Positions 7,498 through 15,378 of a stretch of 48,897 bases of DNA are shown piece after piece. Below the pieces are notes generated by a model. The model was not told the origin of the DNA. It made no database searches and worked only from the letters and a program-made list of their open reading frames with translations. The stretch is taken from NCBI GenBank assembly GCA_018384055.1, contig JAHAZL010000057.1, positions 1-48,897 on the forward strand, written 5' to 3'. The stretch's first letter is position 1. Each line of letters starts with the position of its first letter. The translations under genes and the position numbers were made by a program. This DNA is from Treponema sp. (GTDB lineage Bacteria; Spirochaetota; Spirochaetia; Treponematales; Treponemataceae).

Positions 7498-7828
7498 TGC
7501 TTGATTGACCGGTAGAACTGCCCTACTCTTTTTGATTCTCATCATTACTCCCGATCAATTATGCTTGCCGTGGTTTTTAGACATGGCTTTTCGTTTTTCC
7601 CGGATAACACCCGGAAAGGACAGTTCTTTGAAATCTATAGTTTCCATGTATTCGTTTGTGACAGCATAGACGGTTATTTAAGTTATGATACAAGGCTTAA
7701 CATAAGTAACGGTTCCTGCTGTAAACGGGACTAAAACCTCTGCTGGGGGCGCAACAACCAGCAGTTGCCCTTACGGACAGGCATAAATGCATGATGCATT
7801 ATGTTCACAATTCATGGAGGACTATACT
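7498..7828 (+). other. Gene-free region with a structured leader between the two flaB genes
   Basis: I see no convincing gene in these 330 bases. The 3' half has several inverted repeats. CTGCTGG pairs with CCAGCAG around 7740-7764. TGCC/GGCA (7766-7769 and 7780-7783) closes a loop containing ACGGACA, a second possible CsrA-type GGA presentation. CATAA-TGCA / TGCA-TTATG (7782-7803) forms a bulged stem just before the ribosome site GGAGG (7816-7820). I could not find a clean sigma28 promoter; CCCGATCA near 7552 lacks a TAAA partner. A 28-codon ORF at 7583-7669 has no ribosome site and is probably chance. Confidence 0.5.
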
Positions 7829-8683
7829 ATGGTAATTAATCACAACATGAGCTCAATGTTTGCAAACCGCACACTCGGAGTAACAAACTCCCAGTTGATG
7901 GGCAACCTTGAAAAGCTCAGCTCAGGCGAAAAGATCAACCGCGCAGGTGACGACGCTTCAGGACTCGCAGTATCTGAAAAGATGCGCAGCCAGATTCGTG
8001 GTCTCAACCAGGCTAACAGAAACATCCAGAACGGAATTACTTTTATCCTGGCTACAGAAGGATACCTCGGAGAAACAACAGACATTCTCCAGCGCATCCG
8101 TGAACTTTCAGTTCAGTCAGCAAACGGAATCTACAGCGATGAAGACCGCATGCAGATTCAGGTTGAAGTTTCTCAGCTTGTTGCTGAAGTTGACCGCATT
8201 GCAAGCCAGGCTCAGTTCAATGGAATGAACATGCTTACAGGTCGTTTCGCAGAAAACTCTGCAACAAACAATGTAATGACATTCCAGGTTGGTGCAAATA
8301 TGGATCAGAGAGTTCAGGCTTTCATTGGTACAATGACAGCTACAGCTCTTGGACTTAAGGGAGCACAGGGAACAGACGAACAGATTTCTATCTCTACACC
8401 TGACCTTGCCAACATGACAATCGGTACAATCGATGCAGCCCTTAAGAGCGTATCACGCCAGAGAGCAGATCTTGGTGCTTACCAGAACCGTTTTGAAATG
8501 GCTTCTAACGGTATCGCTGTTGCAGCAGAAAACATGCAGGGTGCAGAATCAGGTATTCGCGACACAGACATGGCATCTGCAATGGTTGAATACACAAAGA
8601 ACTCAATTCTTACACAGTCTGGAACAGCTATGCTTGCACAGGCTAACAGCCAGTCACAGAACGTATTGGCATTGCTCCAGTAG
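7829..8683 (+). CDS. flaB: Flagellar filament core protein FlaB (second copy)
   Basis: This second core flagellin of 284 residues is closely similar to the upstream copy over both terminal regions and differs mainly in the middle. It keeps VEVSQLVAEVDRIASQAQFN in D1, a conserved treponemal FlaB stretch. The start is set at 7829 because TGGAGG lies at 7815-7820 and the protein then begins MVINHNMS as in the first copy; the reading frame also has an earlier ATG at 7787 that would add 14 non-flagellin residues. Its leader is unrelated in sequence to that of the first copy, so the two flagellins may be expressed differently. Confidence 0.95.
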   Translation: MVINHNMSSMFANRTLGVTNSQLMGNLEKLSSGEKINRAGDDASGLAVSEKMRSQIRGLNQANRNIQNGITFILATEGYLGETTDILQRIRELSVQSANGIYSDEDRMQIQVEVSQLVAEVDRIASQAQFNGMNMLTGRFAENSATNNVMTFQVGANMDQRVQAFIGTMTATALGLKGAQGTDEQISISTPDLANMTIGTIDAALKSVSRQRADLGAYQNRFEMASNGIAVAAENMQGAESGIRDTDMASAMVEYTKNSILTQSGTAMLAQANSQSQNVLALLQ

Positions 8684-8765
8684 TTCTAACTTTTTGCAGC
8701 TTATGCTGAACGCTTGTTGAATAAGAGAATTCTGGATGTCTTCTTTTTGACGGCAGGCGTGAAAA

Positions 8766-8803
8766 GATGAGGAGGGGTGCGCCCCCTTCCTCACTCTTTT
8801 TTT
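8766..8803 (+). terminator. Intrinsic terminator after the second flaB
   Basis: The GC-rich hairpin TGAGGAGGGG / CCCCTTCCTCA is followed by CTC and eight T. It lies only 28 bp before flaG, so flaG is probably reached by read-through. Confidence 0.8.
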
Positions 8804-8830
8804 CAAAAATCATTTCAGGAGGAAATGTCC

Positions 8831-9208
8831 ATGAATACAATTAGTACGATTGGTAGGACAATGGCAACGGATGGCCAGACAGTCTACAGTTCTTTCTCGG
8901 CCAGCAAGAGTGCACCAAAGGTTGAGATGGAAACTCCTATGCCAACAACAGCAGCTGAAGTTCTCCAGAACATGGAACAAAGCAAGGCTGATATTGAAGC
9001 TTCGGCAAAGGAACTTCAGAGACTGTCAGACATGGTTACAGGACACAAATTACGTTTCAATGTAAATGAAGAAACAAATCGTGTTGTTGTTACTGTAGTT
9101 AATGCATCAACAAACGAAGTAATTCGTCAGATTCCATCAGAAGATGTACAGAGAATTCAGGCACGCATGAAGCATGCCATCGGTGTACTCTTTGACGAAA
9201 TGATATAA
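8831..9208 (+). CDS. flaG: FlaG-family flagellar protein
   Basis: FlaG proteins are small flagellar proteins encoded next to flagellin and FliD and linked in some bacteria to filament length. The 125-residue product has the family pattern in its C-terminal half: LRFNVNEETNRVVVTVVN, then NEVIRQIPSEDVQRIQARM. The N-terminal half is Ser/Thr rich and presumably flexible. AGGAGG at 8818-8823 puts the start at the ATG of 8831; an in-frame ATG six bases earlier is too close, and longer readings run through the preceding terminator. A terminator-like hairpin separates it from fliD. Confidence 0.85.
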   Translation: MNTISTIGRTMATDGQTVYSSFSASKSAPKVEMETPMPTTAAEVLQNMEQSKADIEASAKELQRLSDMVTGHKLRFNVNEETNRVVVTVVNASTNEVIRQIPSEDVQRIQARMKHAIGVLFDEMI

Positions 9209-9211
9209 GGG

Positions 9212-9236
9212 AAACCTCAAAAAAACTGAGGTTTTT
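9212..9236 (+). terminator. Terminator-like hairpin between flaG and fliD
   Basis: AAACCTCA and TGAGGTTT enclose seven bases and are followed by TTT. It is a short stem with a short T run, possibly attenuating. Confidence 0.6.
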
Positions 9237-9253
9237 AGAGGTACCCATTTAAA

Positions 9254-11365
9254 GTGGCAGACGGACTCAACATACCCGGCGTAAGCGACAAATACAAGAC
9301 AAATGATCTCGTAAAAGCCCTCATGGACGTGGAAAGGGTTCCACTCACGCGCGAAGAAGAAAAGGTTGAAACCTTCAAGAACCAGCAGGAAGCCTGGCGC
9401 GGAATGAACCAGAAAATGTCCACATTAAGAGACAGCTGCAAGACTTTATATTCATTCGAAAATCCGTTCAACAACAAACTTACCAGTTCATCAGATGAAG
9501 CAGCGGTTACTGTGGATGCTGGGAGGGAGGCTGAATACGGCTCATTTAAGCTTGAAGTAATTCAGCCTGCAGCAACAGACCGTTTTTTAAGTGCAGACAT
9601 TGACAGCGACTACAACGTAAAGGAAGGCCAATACACATTCCAGGTCGGTGAAAAGACCATTGATTTTAAGTGGAAAGGCGGCAAGCTTGGTGACTTTGTA
9701 AATGCACTCAACAAGCGTGGCGGCGAAACAGTTAAGGCAAGCCTTATTGGAGTCAGCGCAGACAGAAAATCCCTCCTCATAGAAAGCCTTAAGACAGGCG
9801 AAGAAAACCGCCTTATATTCAAGAACAAGGCTTTGGATTTTGCAAAGGGAATCGACATGATCGGAGAAGCAAAGTCAGAAAAAAAGACTTTTGCCGTATC
9901 CCAGGACAAGCTATACACTCCAGAAAAAAAAGTAGAATTTTCACAGGCAGGGATACCAGAAATTTCAAGGGAACGTGTAACTTCCAAAGGAAACGAAATC
10001 ACAGTAGGGCCTCGCGGAGGTTATGAAATTGAAATTCCATCAGACGAAAAGAGCCGCAAATCAGGAAAAATAGAATTTACCTTCAAGGAAAAGGATGTAA
10101 AGGACATTACACCAAAATCTGGCAAAACAGTTGCTGCTGAACATCAGGACTTTCTTGACTTGCCTACTCCAGGCATGATCGAATACGAAGGAATTACTGT
10201 TTACAACAACCTGAGTGAATCTACCCTTCCTCCTCCACAGGAAACAGAAAGGGAAAATTCAGCATCCGAGGGAACTCCTGCAGCTTCCGCAATTTCAAGC
10301 AACAGGTATTTCTACATAAAGGATTCAAAGGGCAACGAAACTCTTCTTTCCGACAGGAACATCAAGGGCGTAAAAAACGGCAAGGCAACCGTAAAAATAA
10401 ACATGAAGGACTATCCTGATGCAAAGTACCTCGTTGTACGCAACGAAAATACAGGAAAAGAACTTTCCATGACATCGCCGGTTCTATACAGTGATGCAAA
10501 CGTAACAGGAATCCAGCCAAAGCATGCCATTTCAACAGCCCAGGATGCCACAATCAAATATGAAGGAATTACCATGACCCGTGCATCAAACGACATTGAT
10601 GATGTTGTTCCTCACATTACCCTTCATATACACGACAAGACAGACAGGCCTGCAACAATCAAGATTGACCCTGATACTGAAAGTGCAAAGGATGCAATCA
10701 TTACTTTCGTAGGAAAATACAACCAGGCCATCGCCGAAATGAACATTCTTTCCCAGAACAAACCTGAACTTATAAGCGAACTGGACTACCTTTCTTCTGA
10801 CGAACAGGACAAGATGAAGGAAAGGCTCGGTATGTTCCAGGGAGAAATGTCACTTACCAGCGGGAAATCCCAGATGCAGCAGATTGTTTCCGGAACTTAC
10901 AAATATGACGCCAATTCAACCATAACCCTCCTCGCCCAGCTTGGAGTTTCCACTAATGCAGGAGGAAATGCAGGCGGCGGTTACAGGCCTTCCCAGATGC
11001 GAGGATACCTTGAAGTGGACGAAAAGAAACTCGATGCTGCCCTTGCTGAAAACATAAACCAGATAAAGAACATCTTTGGTTATGACAGCGACGGAGACCT
11101 TATTGTAGACAACGGCATCGGGTTCAAACTGGACAAACAGCTTTCTTCATGGGTTCAGTCCGGCGGAATAATTTCTTCAAAGACTAATTCTTTGGAAAGC
11201 CAGATAAAGTCTTCAAATCAGAAAATTACAAGGCTTCAGACACAGCTTGACAGAAAGGAAGCAGAACTCAAGAGAAAGTATGCCCAGATGGAAGGTTCAC
11301 TCGGAAGCCTCGAAAGTCAGCAGAATTCCCTTCAGAATTTCGCCAACCAGAATCAGAGAAAGTAG
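9254..11365 (+). CDS. fliD: Flagellar hook-associated protein 2, filament cap FliD
   Basis: FliD caps the growing filament and folds arriving flagellin. The 703 residues are long for FliD but normal for treponemes. The N-terminal domain opens with the typical LNIPGVSDKYKTNDLVKALM and a heptad region to about residue 60. FliD_N beta structure follows (YGSFKLEVIQPAATDRF). The C-terminal FliD_C domain has FVGKYNQAIAEMN, and a coiled coil over about 645-700 ends the protein. The start codon is GTG, with AGAGG at 9236-9240 thirteen bases upstream, a rather long spacing. The charged insert around 300-350, with a PPPQETERENSASEG linker, is variable in character. Confidence 0.93.
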   Translation: MADGLNIPGVSDKYKTNDLVKALMDVERVPLTREEEKVETFKNQQEAWRGMNQKMSTLRDSCKTLYSFENPFNNKLTSSSDEAAVTVDAGREAEYGSFKLEVIQPAATDRFLSADIDSDYNVKEGQYTFQVGEKTIDFKWKGGKLGDFVNALNKRGGETVKASLIGVSADRKSLLIESLKTGEENRLIFKNKALDFAKGIDMIGEAKSEKKTFAVSQDKLYTPEKKVEFSQAGIPEISRERVTSKGNEITVGPRGGYEIEIPSDEKSRKSGKIEFTFKEKDVKDITPKSGKTVAAEHQDFLDLPTPGMIEYEGITVYNNLSESTLPPPQETERENSASEGTPAASAISSNRYFYIKDSKGNETLLSDRNIKGVKNGKATVKINMKDYPDAKYLVVRNENTGKELSMTSPVLYSDANVTGIQPKHAISTAQDATIKYEGITMTRASNDIDDVVPHITLHIHDKTDRPATIKIDPDTESAKDAIITFVGKYNQAIAEMNILSQNKPELISELDYLSSDEQDKMKERLGMFQGEMSLTSGKSQMQQIVSGTYKYDANSTITLLAQLGVSTNAGGNAGGGYRPSQMRGYLEVDEKKLDAALAENINQIKNIFGYDSDGDLIVDNGIGFKLDKQLSSWVQSGGIISSKTNSLESQIKSSNQKITRLQTQLDRKEAELKRKYAQMEGSLGSLESQQNSLQNFANQNQRK

Positions 11366-11373
11366 TTTTTTCC

Positions 11374-11400
11374 TCAAATCATCCTTCAAATTGCCGATAA
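11374..11400 (+). promoter_or_regulatory. Sigma28 promoter after fliD
   Basis: TCAA (11374-11377), 15 bp, GCCGATAA (11393-11400). The -10 is a perfect sigma28 match and the -35 differs from TAAA at one base. It should drive the next gene and the PilZ gene, placing both in the late flagellar class. Confidence 0.75.
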
Positions 11401-11469
11401 TGTATTGGATGCCCATGAACATTTAAATTCAGGGATATACCATTATCATTTGCAAATTGGAGACTACCA

Positions 11470-12069
11470 ATGGAATTCTATGTAAACGGTGAAAAAATAG
11501 ACATCACTCTTGAAAACGAAAAGACAGTCAGCGATGTACTCAAGTCATTTGAAGAAGAAGCTGCAAAAAACGATGCAACAACCATTGGTATCAAGATCAA
11601 TGGAGAATCTGTTCCTGCAGGGGACTTTGAAAAGGTAGTTGGTCAGGAACTCAAGAACGATACCAAAATCGAACTCAATGTCCTTTCAAAAGGAAATCTT
11701 TTGGACAGGCTTGCAACATCAAAGGCTCGTTTTGACGAACTTTCAACAAAAATGTCTGATGTTCCTGTTGCTCTTCAGAGCGGGAAAGACAAGGAAGCAA
11801 ACACAATGATTGCTGTCCTCGCAGATGCCATCGACGAGTTCTGCCACACGGCAACCCTCTGTGCCCTTTTCCCTGAACTTTACAATGCCCTTGTAATCGA
11901 CGGCAAAAGCATTACCGAATTCTTTGAGGAATTCGCACCGATTGTTGCGGACTTTGAGCAGTCCCTTGAGTCAAAGGATACTGTTACTTCAGGAGACCTT
12001 TGTGAATATGAAATCGCTCCTAGACTTACTTCCATTGCAGCATCAATCGGGGCAATATTGGGTAAATAA
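11470..12069 (+). CDS. Conserved flagellar-locus protein of unknown function
   Basis: The 199 residues are acidic, with no signal peptide, membrane segment or cysteine motif beyond two scattered Cys near 118-124. Residues 1-75 alternate short strands and a helix (FYVNGEKIDITLENEKTVSD, then a KIELNVLSK strand), suggesting a small beta-grasp-like fold. Residues 80-199 look all helical. TTGGAGA lies ten bases before the ATG. The position between fliD and a PilZ gene under a sigma28 promoter implies a motility role, perhaps an export chaperone or assembly factor; that is inference. I do not recognise the family. Confidence 0.75.
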   Translation: MEFYVNGEKIDITLENEKTVSDVLKSFEEEAAKNDATTIGIKINGESVPAGDFEKVVGQELKNDTKIELNVLSKGNLLDRLATSKARFDELSTKMSDVPVALQSGKDKEANTMIAVLADAIDEFCHTATLCALFPELYNALVIDGKSITEFFEEFAPIVADFEQSLESKDTVTSGDLCEYEIAPRLTSIAASIGAILGK

Positions 12070-12083
12070 CCCATGGAGATTCT

Positions 12084-13169
12084 ATGGTAGATACAGGTTC
12101 CCTTCTTGATGCAAGAAGCGTAAGTTTCCTCTATGTCTTTATAGGCGTTGTTGTTTCCCTACTCGCAGTGGCAGCAATTGCGGCCGTATTCATTTACAGA
12201 TTCATAGCGCAAACCCATACGAAAGAATGGCTTGAAGCACAGAAAAACCGCGAGACAAAACTCAAGGACATAGACTATGTGGCTAAAGAAGCAAACCTTA
12301 CACAGCTGGAAAAAATCCGACTCTGGCATATCTGCCGTAGATACAAGGCAAGAAACATCCGATTTCTCTACCGTTCTGTAGACGAACTGAACAGCATGTT
12401 CAGGGAAGAATATGAGCGAATGACTACAAAACAGGCAAGAAACGATGAAAAAATCGCCATCTTCTTTTCCCTCAGATACAAGCTTGAAAATGCACACAAC
12501 AGGAAACTGACAGCATCTTCTACAAGGGGTATAAAAGCAGAGCAAAAAATTACTTTCTATGACAAAAACAACTCTCCATGGCAGATTAAGGTTGCTAAGG
12601 TCATCGAATCAGGTTTCTACATTGAATTGCCGGAACTAGTAAATGCTCAAGAGAAAAGACCTAATCCCCTTGAAAAAGTAAAGATTACATTCACATTCCC
12701 TTCCGGACAGGCATTCAATGCTATAACAAGGGCAGTCAGATACGAAAAATTTCCTGATTCCGACAAGGAATTACTGCTTCTTGCCAACAGCACCCAGATA
12801 AAGCCTGTTGTAAGGCGTGGTGCAAAACGCATGAATGTAGACGAAGAAGTTACTTTTTCAGCTATCAAGAACATAGGGACTAAGGACAAGCCCGTTCTTG
12901 AAGTTCAGCAGAAAAAATATCCTGGAACAATGAAAGACATTTCTGCCACAGGCTGCAAGATTTTCTGTGCTTTGCCCATCACAAAAGGCCAGATGCTGGA
13001 CATTCAGTTCCACTTACCGGGGAAAGAACTTGAGTATGAAGCTCAGGGAATAATTGTTGCAACAAGAGTCATGCCGGACAAAAAAACATTCGTTCTTCAT
13101 GTCCAGTACATAAACATAGAACAGTTTGTAAAAAATGATATTTATTCCGTAATTTACGGTTATTCTTGA
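12084..13169 (+). CDS. Membrane-anchored PilZ-domain protein (c-di-GMP receptor)
   Basis: The 361 residues start with one transmembrane helix at about 13-40 (VFIGVVVSLLAVAAIAAVFI), then a basic helical region. A YcgR-N-like beta domain spans about 150-240, and a C-terminal PilZ domain starts at about 248. The c-di-GMP signature is intact: RGAKR (RxxxR) and, about 45 residues on, DISATGCKI (DxSxxG). The order YcgR-N then PilZ matches flagellar-brake proteins, here tethered to the inner membrane. The gene follows the unknown protein by 14 bp and very probably shares its sigma28 promoter, so it likely links c-di-GMP to motor control. Confidence 0.85.
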   Translation: MVDTGSLLDARSVSFLYVFIGVVVSLLAVAAIAAVFIYRFIAQTHTKEWLEAQKNRETKLKDIDYVAKEANLTQLEKIRLWHICRRYKARNIRFLYRSVDELNSMFREEYERMTTKQARNDEKIAIFFSLRYKLENAHNRKLTASSTRGIKAEQKITFYDKNNSPWQIKVAKVIESGFYIELPELVNAQEKRPNPLEKVKITFTFPSGQAFNAITRAVRYEKFPDSDKELLLLANSTQIKPVVRRGAKRMNVDEEVTFSAIKNIGTKDKPVLEVQQKKYPGTMKDISATGCKIFCALPITKGQMLDIQFHLPGKELEYEAQGIIVATRVMPDKKTFVLHVQYINIEQFVKNDIYSVIYGYS

Positions 13170-13179
13170 TTTTTTGGGT

Positions 13180-13185
13180 TATAAT
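13180..13185 (+). promoter_or_regulatory. -10 box for the 89-residue gene, predicted leaderless
   Basis: A perfect TATAAT ends 6 nt before the ATG at 13192. No ribosome site is present. No good -35 hexamer sits at 16-18 bp, so this is the weakest member of the leaderless group. Confidence 0.5.
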
Positions 13186-13191
13186 TGAATT

Positions 13192-13461
13192 ATGAAGGTA
13201 TTGGAATTACATTCTATTACGAAAGAAGACGGATACATTTACTATATTCACCACTATAAAGCCACAGCAAAGATTGAATTCCTTGTAAGCCATATCGAAA
13301 TTCCAATCAGTTTCACCGTAGAAATGAATCCTCTTGGAATTAGAAATGTAGATTTGGATCCACTTCCAAGAAATGTCGATTATCCTGTAATTCCCTTGAA
13401 CAAAGCTCTCAAGGAATTCATCGACATCATGGCAAGAGACGGAAAGCTTCCTGAAACTTGA
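13192..13461 (+). CDS. Small conserved protein of unknown function
   Basis: The 89 residues have strand-rich sequence (GYIYYIHHYKATAKIEFLV, then HIEIPISFTVEMNPLG) and a C-terminal helix; there is no signal peptide and no cysteine. I do not recognise a domain. It lies between the PilZ gene and tsaE, and a separate promoter for tsaE lies just after it. The preceding TATAAT, with no Shine-Dalgarno sequence, suggests it is transcribed from its own start codon. An alternative is read-through from the PilZ gene, 22 bp upstream. Confidence 0.75.
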   Translation: MKVLELHSITKEDGYIYYIHHYKATAKIEFLVSHIEIPISFTVEMNPLGIRNVDLDPLPRNVDYPVIPLNKALKEFIDIMARDGKLPET

Positions 13462-13482
13462 TATTTCACCTCTATCACTAAA

Positions 13483-13511
13483 TTGAACAACAAGTCCATA
13501 TGGAGTATACT
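13483..13511 (+). promoter_or_regulatory. tsaE promoter, predicted leaderless start
   Basis: TTGAAC (13483-13488), 17 bp, TATACT (13506-13511), then exactly 6 nt to the ATG at 13518. An earlier in-frame ATG at 13500 falls inside the promoter. Confidence 0.75.
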
Positions 13512-13517
13512 CTCCCT

Positions 13518-13961
13518 ATGGATTTTTTATTTCATACCTCAACATCGGAAGAAACCATTGATTTAGGCCGCAAAATTGGATCCCTGCTTAAGGCTGGTGA
13601 TGTCATTGCAATGACAGGTACCCTTGCAGCTGGGAAAACTACAATCACAAAAGGAATTGCAGAATCACTGGGGGTTTCCGACAACATTACAAGCCCTACT
13701 TTCTGTCTCATCAGTGAGTACGATGGATCAAAAATGCCCCTTTACCACATGGATGTTTACAGGCTTGAAGGCGCCGAGGATTTTGTAAACCTTGGCGTTG
13801 AGGACATGCTCTATGGAAACGGAGTATGCATAATCGAATGGAGTGAAAAAGTCCAGTCCGAACTTCCAAAGAAAACCATATTCATGAAGATTACTCCTTC
13901 TGAAGACGGAACAAGAACCATTGAAATCAAAAACTGGAACAACGGAAACATAGAGGCATAA
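13518..13961 (+). CDS. tsaE: tRNA t6A-synthesis ATPase TsaE
   Basis: TsaE works with TsaB, TsaD and TsaC to make N6-threonylcarbamoyladenosine at A37 of ANN-decoding tRNAs. The Walker A motif GTLAAGKTT is at residues 34-42. SPTFCLISEY, YHMDVYRL and the Walker B-like IIEWSEK follow in family order. The length from 13518 is 147 residues, usual for TsaE. The start at 13518 rather than 13500 is supported by the promoter, which puts transcription initiation at this ATG, and by MDFLFHTSTSEETI matching where family members begin. tsaB follows one base after the stop. Confidence 0.93.
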   Translation: MDFLFHTSTSEETIDLGRKIGSLLKAGDVIAMTGTLAAGKTTITKGIAESLGVSDNITSPTFCLISEYDGSKMPLYHMDVYRLEGAEDFVNLGVEDMLYGNGVCIIEWSEKVQSELPKKTIFMKITPSEDGTRTIEIKNWNNGNIEA

Positions 13962-13962
13962 A

Positions 13963-14649
13963 ATGAACGCATTGGCAATTGATTGTGCAGTTTCAAAAAT
14001 GACGGTTGCTGCAAAAAAAGACAAAAACATTGTAAAGGTTACATACGACATCGGGATCAAGCAGTCGGAAAAACTTTTGCCTGCCATTGATTTTGTAATG
14101 AAGGAAGCGGGACTCACACCTGCTGAACTTGACTATACCTGCACTACTCTAGGACCAGGAACCTTTACTGGACTCCGTCTTGGACTAAGTGCCCTCAAGG
14201 CATTGAACCTTGCCAATGGAACGCCAGTCTATGGAATTCCATCCCTTGATGCCTATGCCCACCCATATTCAACTGCAGTGGAAACAGTTCTTTCCGTAAT
14301 CGAAGCAAAAGAAGACGAATTCTTCTACGCATTTTACCTTCGCGGCGAAAAACTCAGGGAAGAAGAAGACAAGGAAATTGAAGAAATCCTGAAGCAGATT
14401 GATGCAGAATCCTGCGTAATGGTATGCGGACCAGGAGCTAAAACCTTCACTGACAGAACTTCAGAAATCACTCCGCTATATTCGGTTCATTCTTTCAATC
14501 CACAGGGAGACTGCACGGAAAGTCTTTTTGAAATGACAGAAAAAATGATTGCCGACAAGATTTCCCCTATGGAAGACTATGACGGACCACTTTATGTAAG
14601 GAAGTCAGAAGCAGAAATCGTTCTTGAACAGAAGCAGGCTGGAAAATAA
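13963..14649 (+). CDS. tsaB: tRNA t6A-synthesis scaffold TsaB
   Basis: TsaB is an inactive ASKHA-fold paralogue that binds TsaD and TsaE in the t6A complex. The 228 residues begin with the typical MNALAIDCAVSKMTVAA strand-turn, then the strongly conserved LGPGTFTGLRLGL at about 64-76 and GIPSLDAYA at about 92-100. The C-terminal half is shorter and more variable, as usual. The one-base gap to tsaE means translational coupling. It converges on csrA, 56 bp from that gene's stop codon. Confidence 0.92.
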   Translation: MNALAIDCAVSKMTVAAKKDKNIVKVTYDIGIKQSEKLLPAIDFVMKEAGLTPAELDYTCTTLGPGTFTGLRLGLSALKALNLANGTPVYGIPSLDAYAHPYSTAVETVLSVIEAKEDEFFYAFYLRGEKLREEEDKEIEEILKQIDAESCVMVCGPGAKTFTDRTSEITPLYSVHSFNPQGDCTESLFEMTEKMIADKISPMEDYDGPLYVRKSEAEIVLEQKQAGK

Positions 14650-14669
14650 AAGTTGTTAGGAGATCACTG

Positions 14670-14705
14670 ATGCACCGCCAGCAAAAAAAAGGGAATGTCC
14701 AATAA
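14670..14705 (+). CDS. Possible 11-codon micro-ORF after tsaB
   Basis: AGGAG (14658-14662) sits seven bases before an ATG opening MHRQQKKGNVQ. Its stop codon abuts the stop codon of the convergent csrA. The ribosome site is better than that of several real genes here, but the peptide is too short to judge. It could be a leader, a remnant or chance. Confidence 0.25.
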   Translation: MHRQQKKGNVQ

Positions 14706-14921
14706 TTATTTGAAGAACTTCTTAAGTGCGTCTACATCAATGTTGTTTGCGGCAGTATTTTCAGACTGAATTGCAGTAAACACTTCCTGACGGTAAACCT
14801 TTACGCTGTTAGGTGCTTCAACTCCTATTTTTACCTGATCACCTTTTACATCAATGATTGTAAGGACAATATCATTACCGATGCAAATTTTCTGGTCTAT
14901 TTTTCTTGAAAGGATAAGCAT
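14706..14921 (-). CDS. csrA: Translational regulator CsrA
   Basis: CsrA is a homodimeric RNA-binding protein that represses translation by covering ribosome sites at GGA motifs. The 71 residues begin MLILSRKIDQKICIG, the hallmark strand with Arg6. VKIGVEAPNSVKVYRQEVF around 31-49 supplies the second RNA-contact segment. The ATG overlaps the fliW stop by one base. FliW-CsrA with flagellin as target is the arrangement known in Bacillus subtilis, where FliW antagonises CsrA on the hag leader. The flaB leader here has matching features. Confidence 0.96.
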   Translation of the reverse strand: MLILSRKIDQKICIGNDIVLTIIDVKGDQVKIGVEAPNSVKVYRQEVFTAIQSENTAANNIDVDALKKFFK

Positions 14922-15364
14922 TATTTTGCCTCCTTCCTTCTTAGAGCTTCTATGATGTTGTGTTTTGTTGTGTATTTTGAACCGTCAAGAATGGCCTGCA
15001 TGCAAAGATGATTCTTCTTGTTGATGATGAGAGGACCCTGAAAATTTGCTGTAACGGGACCACCATCACCAGGAACAGTAACGATTGTAAATACACTTAC
15101 ATCAGCAGGATCCTTGATTCCAATGCGAAGAAGTTCAGAGTCATCAATGTCTGCTTCATAATCATCTGCAATGATGAACGGATCGATTAAAAGAAACGCA
15201 AGATTAGGTTCCTGCAGGGACTGAAACCAGATTAAAGGTTCATATTCACTGTCAACAAGAGCAAAATCCGTATATTCTTCAAATCCAAAAAGTCCTGAAG
15301 GAATGTTGATGAGCCTTTCTTCAGCGACTTCTACTGTTCCCATTGTTTTTGTTTTTACCTGCAT
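14921..15364 (-). CDS. fliW: Flagellar assembly factor FliW
   Basis: FliW binds CsrA and flagellin in turn, so that flagellin accumulation releases CsrA to shut flagellin translation. The 147 residues carry the family features INIPSGLFGFEEYTDF near 19-34, AFLLIDPF near 56-63 and TANFQGPLIIN near 104-114. The gene lies 15 bp after flgL and overlaps csrA by one base, so it is part of the flgK-flgL transcript. Confidence 0.95.
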   Translation of the reverse strand: MQVKTKTMGTVEVAEERLINIPSGLFGFEEYTDFALVDSEYEPLIWFQSLQEPNLAFLLIDPFIIADDYEADIDDSELLRIGIKDPADVSVFTIVTVPGDGGPVTANFQGPLIINKKNHLCMQAILDGSKYTTKHNIIEALRRKEAK

Positions 15365-15378
15365 TTTTTTATACCCTA

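Noticed and set aside
7547..7556. CCCGATCA as a sigma28 -10 box for the second flaB
   Set aside because: No TAAA-like -35 lies 15-16 bp upstream, and two bases differ from the consensus.
7787..7828. An earlier ATG for the second flaB
   Set aside because: It would add 14 residues not found in flagellins; the ribosome site TGGAGG is spaced for 7829.
13500..13517. An earlier ATG for tsaE
   Set aside because: It lies between the -35 and -10 boxes of the proposed promoter and has no ribosome site.
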